Source: Pseudomonadota bacterium
GTDB taxonomy: Bacteria > Pseudomonadota > Gammaproteobacteria > Steroidobacterales > Steroidobacteraceae
Assembly (NCBI GenBank): GCA_023423935.1
Contig: JAFAEQ010000039.1
Location: 77,422-141,421 of the forward strand
Length of the DNA stretch: 64,000 nucleotides
Direction of reading: 5' to 3'
The notes beneath the pieces are model-generated. The model was not told where the DNA came from. It saw only the letters and a program-made list of their open reading frames with translations, and ran no database searches. Made by a program: the position numbers and the translations under genes. Of this stretch, positions 50,195 through 58,571 are shown piece after piece. The stretch's first letter is position 1, and each line of letters begins with the position of its first letter.

Positions 50195-52930
50195 ATGTCC
50201 AATCGAAAGTCGCTGCTTGCTGCAGCGATCGCACTAGCCTGCTCGGTGTCCTTCTCGACGCACGTCGCGGCCGAAGAGAGCCGCAAAATCGAGATTCCCG
50301 CCGGCGACCTCAGAGTCGCCCTCGAATCACTCGCACGCCAGGCGGGTATCGAACTCGTTTATCGAATGGATCAAGTCAATGGCGTGAAGACGAAGGGCGT
50401 GAGTGGCGAGCTCGCCCCGCGCGATGCCGCTGAACGTCTCATCGAGGGCACCTCGCTCGAGCTTCGCGTGGATCCGAGTGGGGCGATGTTGATCACTGCT
50501 CCCGCACCGAGAAGCACCGGCATACGTTACGAGCGCGATGCAAGCGTGCAGAGTACGAGCGTGCGGAGCACCGAACCTGATATGCGCTTTCGCGTTGCGC
50601 AGGTGAATCCGTCTATATCCGATGCGACAAATTCGTCCAATCAGCAGATGGACGCCAATGAGTCATCGAGCGATACGAAACCGATAGTGCTTGAAGAGGT
50701 TCTGGTCACGGGATCGCATATTCGGGGAGCGCAAAACTTCTCGGCGCCTGTGATTCGATTTGACCGTGAGGACATTGAGCGCAGCGGTTACGCGACGACT
50801 CAGGAGCTTATTCAGAGCTTGCCGCAGAATCTGAACGACATCTCAGATCGTACGTCATTCAACGGGCCAGGTGCGCTCGACTACGCCGGATCGGGTGTGA
50901 ACTTACGCGGACTCGGCGGCGATTCGACGCTGGTACTGGTCAATGGTCGCCGATTGGCAGCAGCTGGGAAGGGTGACTTTTTTGATATCTCACTCATCCC
51001 ACTTAGCGCAGTGGAGCGTGTCGAGGTGCTCACGGATGGCGCTTCGGCTATCTACGGGTCGGACGCGGTGGGCGGGGTGGTTAACCTAGTGCTGCGCAGA
51101 GATGTCCGAGGCGCGGAGTCTCGCGCCCGTTACGGTACCGTCACGAATGGTAATCATAACGAATGGCTTGCCGGACAGATGGTGGGACACACGTGGGGCT
51201 CGGGGCAGGCGCTGGTGAGTTACGAGTACCTCGAGCGATCCGCACTGGATGGCAGTGACCGAGGCGCAGGTGGGCCAGATGCAATGCTGACCAAGATAAG
51301 TTTGATCCCGGAGCAACAGCGACACGGTGCCCTCGCCCTGGTGACCCAGCGAATTTCTGAGCGTTTGGAGTTCTCATCTGATCTCTTCTACAGCCAGCGT
51401 AGCAGCAACGGTTACTCCGATTCTGGTTGGCCCCTGAATATGGCCGACGGCATGAAACAACTCGGAGGAGCTCTGGCGTTCAACATCGATCTCGCTACGG
51501 GGTGGCAGGCGCGGGTCGGCGGCCTATTCAACCGGAATGACGCGGAGCGAAATCAGACGTTCATGACGACCGGGGAGTTGGTGAGCGCCGAGGGAAACAG
51601 TAACCGACTTTGGACAGCGGATGTCGGCGTCGATGGCGCGCTCTACGAACTTCCGGGTGGAGAGGTTCGAGTTGCGTTGGGTGGTCAGATGCGTGGTGAG
51701 TACTTCATTGAGCGAAGAGAAGACCATGCTGGCGATCTAAAGCGCGATGTCGGGTCGGCCTATGCCGAAGTTCATTTACCTTTTGTGGGCATGCGCAATA
51801 GACGTTCCGGTGTGCAACGGCTTGAGATGACAGTCGCAGCACGATACGAAGACTATAGCGACTTCGGCAGCGCCGCCAATCCGAAGATCGGATTGTCGTG
51901 GTCCCCAACGGACGGTTTGAATATTCGCAGCACCTGGGGAACATCCTTCAAAGCGCCTATGCTGATGCAGTTGAATCAAGGGTATCGATTCGCGACGATC
52001 TTCGAAGACATGTTCGTCGACTCATCGGGGAGGATGGCGACCGGCCTTCGTTGGCAGGGTAACGGTGAGAATCTGGGGCCGCAGAAGTCCACAAACTGGA
52101 CGGCCGGATTCGACTTCGCGCCTCCAGCCCTTGAGGCTCTTTCACTGTCAGCCACCTATTTCAACGTCGACTACGTCGATCGTATCAAGGGACCTTTTCC
52201 GCCTGGCTACGATCCCTATGGCCAGGCACTCTCAGATCCTGTGTACGATGGTGTCGCGGTGTTTCACAACCCGGACCCCGCTTACGTGCGTGAAATTATC
52301 CTGGCGGCGCGCAACACGGGTTGTTACACGAGCGCATGGGCTCCATGCGACTTGTTGTCAGCTGCTGATCGGGTTGCCGCGATCGTAGATGAGCGAGATA
52401 GAAACTTGGCTGGCGTGAGCGTGAGCGGTGTCGACGTTCTGATCGGCTACAGTTGGACAAACGCGCTGGGTGACTGGTCGGCTCAGATCAATGGAGCCTA
52501 CCTACTCGACAACACGGAAAAACTAGTGCCGGGAACACCGGAGCTAGAGCGTATGAATGACGTGTGGCGCCCCGTGGACTTGCGAGCCCGCGCAAGTCTC
52601 TCGTTCGGGCGGGGGGCGCTTCAGACAGCCGCATTTCTCAATTACATCGACGGCTATAGGGACCGCCGCACCGGCATCATCGGTGGTCCCTTACAGCGGG
52701 ACACGGTTTCGTCATGGACGACATTGGACTTGACCGTGCAATACGACTTGGCGGGGAAGCTCGGCGAGCGACGGAACGAAGTCGAGGTATCGATCGCGGC
52801 GAACAACATCCTCAATAACGATCCACCGTTTGTCGGTTCCCTATACGGTGTCAACTTCGACGGCGTCAATGCCAGCGCACTAGGGCGTTTCGTAAGCGCA
52901 CAGTTCACTGTGCGTTGGGGTCGCCTATAG
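50195..52930 (+). CDS. TonB-dependent receptor with STN signalling domain (cassette 1)
   Basis: A 911-residue outer-membrane receptor. Signal peptide LLAAAIALACSVSFSTHVAA. STN domain about 28-105 (IEIPAGDLRVALESLARQAG), used to signal to FecR. The TonB-box region and plug begin EEVLVTGSHIRGAQNFSAPV and continue GVNLRGLGGDSTLVLVNGRR, LTDGASAIYGSDAVGGVVNL. The barrel ends RFVSAQFTVRWGRL. An extracellular-loop pair of cysteines (GCYTSAWAPCDLL) is also found in receptor 2. The start was set by the signal peptide, with GAGGGAG eight bases before it. Ligand probably a peptide, judging by the following peptidase gene. Confidence 0.93.
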   Translation: MSNRKSLLAAAIALACSVSFSTHVAAEESRKIEIPAGDLRVALESLARQAGIELVYRMDQVNGVKTKGVSGELAPRDAAERLIEGTSLELRVDPSGAMLITAPAPRSTGIRYERDASVQSTSVRSTEPDMRFRVAQVNPSISDATNSSNQQMDANESSSDTKPIVLEEVLVTGSHIRGAQNFSAPVIRFDREDIERSGYATTQELIQSLPQNLNDISDRTSFNGPGALDYAGSGVNLRGLGGDSTLVLVNGRRLAAAGKGDFFDISLIPLSAVERVEVLTDGASAIYGSDAVGGVVNLVLRRDVRGAESRARYGTVTNGNHNEWLAGQMVGHTWGSGQALVSYEYLERSALDGSDRGAGGPDAMLTKISLIPEQQRHGALALVTQRISERLEFSSDLFYSQRSSNGYSDSGWPLNMADGMKQLGGALAFNIDLATGWQARVGGLFNRNDAERNQTFMTTGELVSAEGNSNRLWTADVGVDGALYELPGGEVRVALGGQMRGEYFIERREDHAGDLKRDVGSAYAEVHLPFVGMRNRRSGVQRLEMTVAARYEDYSDFGSAANPKIGLSWSPTDGLNIRSTWGTSFKAPMLMQLNQGYRFATIFEDMFVDSSGRMATGLRWQGNGENLGPQKSTNWTAGFDFAPPALEALSLSATYFNVDYVDRIKGPFPPGYDPYGQALSDPVYDGVAVFHNPDPAYVREIILAARNTGCYTSAWAPCDLLSAADRVAAIVDERDRNLAGVSVSGVDVLIGYSWTNALGDWSAQINGAYLLDNTEKLVPGTPELERMNDVWRPVDLRARASLSFGRGALQTAAFLNYIDGYRDRRTGIIGGPLQRDTVSSWTTLDLTVQYDLAGKLGERRNEVEVSIAANNILNNDPPFVGSLYGVNFDGVNASALGRFVSAQFTVRWGRL

Positions 52931-53100
52931 AACGCTGCTAATAAAGCGGCCTTGCTCAGCACTACGGATAGATGCACTACGGGTGCATCGCGTGGCGATC
53001 GTTCGCCGCGTACAAGCACGGCGTATCCATACGCAACTAGATGTGAACGCTGTGCTCGCGCAGTCCGTACGCTCTTCCGATCAGAGGGGAAACAGTCCTC

Positions 53101-56058
53101 ATGCTCAAGTTGAAGCGTTCCAGATTCTACGCGTTGTGTTTACTGCCAGTCTGGATTGGTCACTCGCTAGCCGCGGTTGAGCTAAAACTGCCGGATCGCG
53201 CTTTCGTTGCGCGTGCTGTTGCGGAGAATCGCAGTCATTTAATGCTGCTGATTGCGGCCAAGCAAGGCGCAACTGCTGAGCTGCGCCGATCGATTGTGGA
53301 GCTTGGTGGGGAGATTCGTTATCAGGCCGAGGAGGTGGGCTACGTACATGCCTCTGTGCCCACAAAGAACGTACTCCGGGTCGCTGCGCTACCGTCCGTG
53401 GAGGGGATAGATATCGAAGCGGGGTCGAAGTATTTCCTGAATCAAGCTCGGGTATCCGAAGGACAGACTCGATCCAGTGCGGCAATCTCACTGGATGAAT
53501 ACCTATCGCTAGTGACGCGTGACAGGCAGTTGGACGGATTCGAGGCCATGGGATTAGGTGATCTGCGGCGCAGTGACCCAGTCTACGACGGGCGAGGCGT
53601 GACCATCGCCGTAATCGAAATGCATATGGATGCGGACGCGCCAGGGATGACGGGCGCACGGTCCGCAGACGGTGAACGAGTCCCGAAGATCGCGGGCATG
53701 TACACATTTGTCAGCAATGAAACGAATCACGTGGATCCGACAAGCTTCATTGATCCGGATTATCTCGGTGTTGTGAAGTGGTCGAGATCCAGCGTGGCAC
53801 AAGACGGGCGTATCGAGTGGCAAGGTAAATCGATACAGCCGCCGCTCGTTGGTGAGTACGACGTCGGTGTAGCAAGATTCTCTAGAGACCGAGTGTTCCG
53901 AAACGCAGATCACAGCGATGGTCGCTTAGTCGAACCGATTGCACTGCGAAGTGCGGCTCACTCATGTGTCTGGATAGATACTGACCTCGATGACGACTTT
54001 CGCGACGAGCAATGCCTGAAGCCGTACAACAATGGAGGCAGCGGCGCGAGATTTCGAGACGCGCAAGGCAATCCAACCGGAGCTAGATTCTTTCTTTCGT
54101 CGGTCATACAGAACGATCGTGTGAGTGACGAAAGTATCGCCGTGGCAATTGCAAATCCGCACTCACACGCAGTGGCGGCGACAGCAGCCGGCGCGCGTTT
54201 TTGGGGGGCAGAACTCGGCGGGGCCGCACCGGGTGCTCAGGTGCTCACGATTGCCGCGACGGATGAGCAGCACGTCGGCATCGAGGCACTCATCTTTGCC
54301 TTTCGCGATCGGCGGGTCGATATCGTCGTCCCAATGCTTGGGTTTATGAGTGCCTCGCCGATTGATAGTTCACATGTCTATGCGTTGATCTCGGATAGGC
54401 TAGTTCGGCACTACGGCAAAGTTTTGATCGGTCCTGTATCGAACGCGGAACACCTCATCAAGACTGTGTCGGCGCAAGCGACTTCGTCGGAGACTATTGC
54501 GGTGGGGCAGTACCATTCGGCGCGGGTGCAGAGCGCCCTGATGGGGGTTATTCGGCCCGAGCAACCTGGCGGCTTCAGCAGCGCCGGACCGACGGACGAA
54601 GGCGAAATTAAGCCAGATGTGCTCGCGGCGTCGCTCGTGCCACTTCCTTACCCTGATTACATCTCTTCCCCGGACTACGTTGGCAAGCACGATCAGACCT
54701 GTCCGAATGTCTTGCTGAATGATGAGTCTGGATGCTTTTCGGGAACTTCCGCTGCCGGACCGTCGGCGGCTGGTGCAGTGGCCGTTCTAATTGGTGCTGC
54801 GCGTGAACGTGGGTATCTCGTCTCGCCTCAGCGGATTAGAGAAGCAGTCACAGCAACCGCGCGCCATATAGCCGGTTGGCCAGCAAATATCCAAGGGCGT
54901 GGTGTGCTGAATGTTCCGGCCGCTTTGCAGTACTTGGAGAAGCTCAATTGGGACAAAAGCGCTCCAGTGACTGTGGAAGTGCGGGCGCAGGTGAGAACGG
55001 GTTTAAGCGGCGAACTCACAGTCGCACATGAAGGAAGCGGCTTGTTCGAACGAGAGGGATGGGTCGCTGGCGCAAAGGGAACGCGCGTATTGCGGCTGAA
55101 GCGGACCGGAGGCACTGCCGATGCCGCGCCTTATCGCGTGCGGTTGATCGGCAATGAACCAGGGACGTTCTCAATCGCCGGCACGGTGAAGTTGCCGCTC
55201 GGCCGCGAGGTGGCGCTACCGATTCGAATTGCGCCGCAAACACCAGGCATTCATTCCATCATCGTCAGACTTGAAGATCCCATGTCGGGTCGCGTAGTGC
55301 GCGACATCGGCGCGACGGTTGTCGCGGCGATTCCATTGACGAGGACTAACGGCTACCGCGTTGAGTTGCAGGGAACGATGACGGACTCCACAGCGCTGCG
55401 ATTCTATGTCCGCGTGCCCGATGAGGCGCGCCTGCTGCGTGTGTCTGTGTCAGGCGCAGAGGACCCGAAACTGTTAGCAGTCGGGCCCGCTGCACGATTT
55501 GTGAGGCATGAATCCGGTGAACTCGGTGACTCCCATGCGTATCTCATGTCGCCCACTCCAATGGAGTTGTTCATGCCCTCGGGCGGCGTGTGGGAACTCA
55601 GCGTCCGCAGTCAAGCTTCCTGGAGGCCTGGGGCATCGATTCCGATAGTTATGCACGTTGATGCGCTCATGGATTCTGATTTTAAGCAGCACGGCACTGC
55701 TCCCGACTCTGCCCAGACGAATGCTGATACCCCCACGAAAGTGATATCGATTGCCCAAGGCAAGCTGGCCCTCAGGCGTGGAGAATCACCGCACCTAGTC
55801 AAGATCAATGTACCTGCAGGAGTTGACCACTTGGACTTGAGCGTGCAGCAGCTGGGAGGGCCGGATGGTGTCGCCTTGCTTGGCATCATGAAATGCAAAT
55901 GGGAGCGCTGCTACATGGTTGAGGGCGCCTCTGGCTTCCGCCGCGCGGGTGTCCGCGTCATGTCGCCTCCGTCAGGACGCATGGTGCTCATGCTCGATGC
56001 TTCTGTGCGGCAGGGAGCGGTGGAGATGCTGTATGACGTAACCGCTACCACCAAGTAG
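53101..56058 (+). CDS. Exported S8 (subtilisin-like) serine peptidase
   Basis: A 985-residue protein. Signal region RFYALCLLPVWIGHSLAAVE. An inhibitor-like propeptide region at 40-115. The catalytic domain starts GRGVTIAVIEMHMDADAPGM: the usual Asp of the D-loop (VIDxG) is Glu173. The His motif is NPHSHAVAATAAG with H356, the oxyanion Asn is probably N448 in GPVSNAEH, and the Ser motif is GCFSGTSAAGPSAAG with S550. About 350 C-terminal residues form beta-rich domains, with VRTGLSGELTVAHEGSGLFE. It replaces the S9 peptidase of the second cassette. GAGGGG precedes the ATG. Possible periplasmic partner of receptor 1. Confidence 0.88.
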   Translation: MLKLKRSRFYALCLLPVWIGHSLAAVELKLPDRAFVARAVAENRSHLMLLIAAKQGATAELRRSIVELGGEIRYQAEEVGYVHASVPTKNVLRVAALPSVEGIDIEAGSKYFLNQARVSEGQTRSSAAISLDEYLSLVTRDRQLDGFEAMGLGDLRRSDPVYDGRGVTIAVIEMHMDADAPGMTGARSADGERVPKIAGMYTFVSNETNHVDPTSFIDPDYLGVVKWSRSSVAQDGRIEWQGKSIQPPLVGEYDVGVARFSRDRVFRNADHSDGRLVEPIALRSAAHSCVWIDTDLDDDFRDEQCLKPYNNGGSGARFRDAQGNPTGARFFLSSVIQNDRVSDESIAVAIANPHSHAVAATAAGARFWGAELGGAAPGAQVLTIAATDEQHVGIEALIFAFRDRRVDIVVPMLGFMSASPIDSSHVYALISDRLVRHYGKVLIGPVSNAEHLIKTVSAQATSSETIAVGQYHSARVQSALMGVIRPEQPGGFSSAGPTDEGEIKPDVLAASLVPLPYPDYISSPDYVGKHDQTCPNVLLNDESGCFSGTSAAGPSAAGAVAVLIGAARERGYLVSPQRIREAVTATARHIAGWPANIQGRGVLNVPAALQYLEKLNWDKSAPVTVEVRAQVRTGLSGELTVAHEGSGLFEREGWVAGAKGTRVLRLKRTGGTADAAPYRVRLIGNEPGTFSIAGTVKLPLGREVALPIRIAPQTPGIHSIIVRLEDPMSGRVVRDIGATVVAAIPLTRTNGYRVELQGTMTDSTALRFYVRVPDEARLLRVSVSGAEDPKLLAVGPAARFVRHESGELGDSHAYLMSPTPMELFMPSGGVWELSVRSQASWRPGASIPIVMHVDALMDSDFKQHGTAPDSAQTNADTPTKVISIAQGKLALRRGESPHLVKINVPAGVDHLDLSVQQLGGPDGVALLGIMKCKWERCYMVEGASGFRRAGVRVMSPPSGRMVLMLDASVRQGAVEMLYDVTATTK

Positions 56059-56452
56059 CGAGCTACGGGCACGGAACGCCGATCTGGAGCGGCGTGTAGC
56101 AAGCGGTGACGGACGCCTAACACAGACCAGGGCGATCTCCAACGTCGATAACATGCGTCCCCCATGTCGCTCTTCCTGCGTCGGGTACAGATCGCGCCCG
56201 AGTTGGAGAGCTGACGCAGTATGTAGGTGAAGCTTGGGCACTCGTCATGCGAGATGAACTTGATATCAACTGCCGCGCGCCTCCGAAGGATGTGCCTGCG
56301 CGTGAGACGCATGGGAGGGCGAGGTTCTCACGCACTTACTAGCACGCACTCACTAGCAGACGCATCAAGCATCGGATCGTCTTGACAGCGATCAACGCGT
56401 CTCCTCACACGCTCACGCCTCACCATCCATAGCTTTCCGAGCGAACCGCCCC
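56059..56452. other. Non-coding gap between the cassettes
   Basis: No gene. A short near-repeat CACGCACTTACTAGCACGCACTCACTAGCAGACG lies at 56331-56364. The rest shows no strong structure by eye. Confidence 0.35.
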
Positions 56453-56761
56453 CTATAGGCTTGTGTCGCCTGCCGCCGTGCGGTCCCGCCGCTCGATGAG
56501 CTGCTGCACCTTCTTGAATGTGCTTCGCCATCCGACGCCGTAATCGTGACTGGTCGCGTGGCCCAATCCGGAATGGTCGAAGTGCATCAATGTGCCGGTT
56601 CCATCGGCGGTGAGCGCGACAGTTATCGATGTTTCCACGCCTGGTTCGCTGGCCCAGGCCCACGAGAATGTCAGTCGCCGCTGAGGATCGACGGTGCCGT
56701 ACACACCTCGCGATCTGTGGACCGGGCCATCGCTGTCTGCGAACGTGCATTCAATGCGGTA
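56453..56761 (-). pseudogene. C-terminal fragment of an AHSA1/SRPBCC-domain protein
   Basis: About 102 residues of an activator-of-Hsp90-ATPase-type START-like domain: YRIECTFADSDGPVHRSRGV, RRLTFSWAWASEPGVETS, then GTLMHFDHSGLG and GWRSTFKKVQQLIE. The first 40-50 residues expected of the domain are missing; their place is taken by the start region of the second sigma gene on the opposite strand. The open frame extends to 57076 but only as shadow of that gene. It marks a rearrangement point at the left edge of cassette 2. Confidence 0.65.
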
Positions 56762-56911
56762 ATGCGGGAGGGGTGTGAGAGCGCACCCCGATCTAACCAA
56801 GACGAAGCAACACGTCCGACTACGTACGCCGCTTTTAAAAACTGCTCTACTCACGACAAATCCTCCGCTCGAGGATTGTCCGCGCGTCCGTTCAAACGCT
56901 ATGTTTCCCGG

Positions 56912-57481
56912 ATGCAGCCCACCCTCGATGACTGGTTCAAGCGCGAGATCCTCATTCATGAGGCGGCGTTGCTGCGTTACTTGAACCGGGTCTGGCGCGA
57001 TTCCGCCGAAGTGCGTGACCTGCGGCAGGAAATTTATGCGCGCGTGTACGAGGCGGCAGCGAAGTCGCGCCCGCATTCGGCGAAGTCATTTCTTTTCGCT
57101 ACCGCACGCAACTTGCTTGCGGATCGAATGAGGCGGGCGCGGATCGTTTCGATCGAAGCAGTCGGCGATCCGGATGCGTTGAACGTCATGGTGGATGAGC
57201 TTTCGCCGGAGCGGCGACTGAGCGCCTGGCAGGAGCTCAGAACTTTGGCTACCGCGCTCAATGGCTTGCCGCCACGATGTCGTGAAGCGGTGTGGCTGCG
57301 GAAGGTCGATGAGTTCTCGACGAAGGAAGTCGCCCGGCAGCTCTCGATCAGCGAGCGAACGGTGGAAGCGCAACTGTTGAAAGGAATGCGGTTGTTGACC
57401 GACGCGATCTTCTCGCGGTCCCGCAATTCCAAGACGGAGGATGGCAGAGACAGCGATGAGGAGAGGGCACATGGAGAGTAG
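56912..57481 (+). CDS. ECF RNA polymerase sigma factor, FecI type (cassette 2)
   Basis: A 189-residue FecI-type sigma factor with the same length and layout as the one at 48519. Region 2: EILIHEAALLRYLNRVWRDS, EVRDLRQEIYARVYEAAAKS. The shared linker is VDELSPERRLSAWQELRTLA. Region 4: LPPRCREAVWLRKVDEFSTK, EVARQLSISERTVEAQLLKG. An upstream in-frame extension to 56546 overlaps the AHSA1 fragment and is not protein-like. Overlaps fecR2 by eleven bases. Confidence 0.92.
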   Translation: MQPTLDDWFKREILIHEAALLRYLNRVWRDSAEVRDLRQEIYARVYEAAAKSRPHSAKSFLFATARNLLADRMRRARIVSIEAVGDPDALNVMVDELSPERRLSAWQELRTLATALNGLPPRCREAVWLRKVDEFSTKEVARQLSISERTVEAQLLKGMRLLTDAIFSRSRNSKTEDGRDSDEERAHGE

Positions 57482-58484
57482 TGAGCGGATCGAGGAGCAG
57501 GCGGCGGCGTGGCTCCTCAAACGCGAAAGCGAATCGTGGAGCGACGCGGATCAGCAGCAACTGGATGCGTGGCTGGAGCGTGCAACCATTCATCGCGTCA
57601 CCTTCTTGCGGCTTGAAGCGGGATGGGAGCAAGCGAATCGGTTGAAAGCACTCGGTGCGGGTCTGCCGCGAGGCACGGTGCCGAGTGCGAATGAGCTCGC
57701 GACGAACCCGGATGAGATCGTGAGCGAGCGTCATCATGCAGATATGCCGCGGACACGGCGAACTCTGATCGGTGCGGCGGCCGCGATATCAGCGCTCGCG
57801 ATCGGCGTGTTCGTCTACACCGGTCCACTCGCGGGCGAGCGTTATGCGACGCCGGTCGGTGGCGTGGCTTCTGTGCCGTTGAAGGACGGATCCAATATCA
57901 CCTTGAACACTGCGAGCAAGATTCGCGTGCGCATGTCGCAGGAGCAGCGGCGAATCGACCTGGCGGAGGGCGAAGCCTTCTTCGATGTGGCTCCCGATCC
58001 TACGCGGCCGTTCGTAGTGCAAGTCGGACACAAGCGCGTCATCGCCGTGGGTACCAAGTTCTCGGTGCGCCGTGACGGCGAAGATGTGCAAGTGGTTGTC
58101 ACGGAGGGCATCGTTCGCGTGGAAGATTCGCGCGAGGAAAAATCGCAGCTCACAGCCGGCGCCGTTGCTCGTGTCAGCGATGGACAAATCAAAGTTGAAG
58201 AGAAGCCCGTGGCAAGTGTGGAGCAGGCGCTCAGCTGGCGCAGTGGCTACATCGTATTCCAGGAGACCGCGCTCGCAGACGCCGCTGCGGAGTTCAATCG
58301 ATACAACGAACGGAAGATCCTGATCGAGGATGATGCCGTCGGCGCGATTCGCTTGAGCGGGAAGTTCCGTTCTACGAACTGCGAAACGTTCGTGCGGCTA
58401 CTCGAAGAAACCTACGGCATCCACGCCGTGCACCTCTCCGACCGCATCGTGCTCGGTACGGAGCAGGGCGGCGCATCGCGCTGA
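57471..58484 (+). CDS. FecR-type anti-sigma/signal transducer (cassette 2)
   Basis: A 337-residue paralogue of the first FecR. DUF4880 at the front (AAAWLLKRESESWSDADQQQ), one membrane helix (LIGAAAAISALAIGVFVYTG), FecR domain (VASVPLKDGSNITLNTASKI, LAEGEAFFDVAPDPTRPFVV). A C-terminal STN-like piece (LSWRSGYIVFQETALADAAA) closes the domain order. GGAGAGGG precedes the ATG at 57471. Same role as in cassette 1; the pair probably recognises its own sigma and receptor, since contacts differ in the variable linkers. Confidence 0.92.
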   Translation: MESSERIEEQAAAWLLKRESESWSDADQQQLDAWLERATIHRVTFLRLEAGWEQANRLKALGAGLPRGTVPSANELATNPDEIVSERHHADMPRTRRTLIGAAAAISALAIGVFVYTGPLAGERYATPVGGVASVPLKDGSNITLNTASKIRVRMSQEQRRIDLAEGEAFFDVAPDPTRPFVVQVGHKRVIAVGTKFSVRRDGEDVQVVVTEGIVRVEDSREEKSQLTAGAVARVSDGQIKVEEKPVASVEQALSWRSGYIVFQETALADAAAEFNRYNERKILIEDDAVGAIRLSGKFRSTNCETFVRLLEETYGIHAVHLSDRIVLGTEQGGASR

Positions 58485-58510
58485 TCGAATCACGTAAGTA
58501 GTTCGTCGCG

Positions 58511-58571
58511 CTCCCTCGTCTCGGTAAGCAACGGCCACACACCGAGCCGAATAAGAAAGGGGAGCCGCTCC
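58511..58571 (+). promoter_or_regulatory. Leader hairpin covering the ribosome site of receptor 2
   Basis: CTCCC (58511-58515) can pair with GGGAG (58560-58564) of the Shine-Dalgarno GGGGAG, and CTCGGT (58520-58525) with ACCGAG (58541-58546) within it, forming a two-tier stem. The CTCCCTCGT word is identical to that ahead of receptor 1. Confidence 0.45.
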
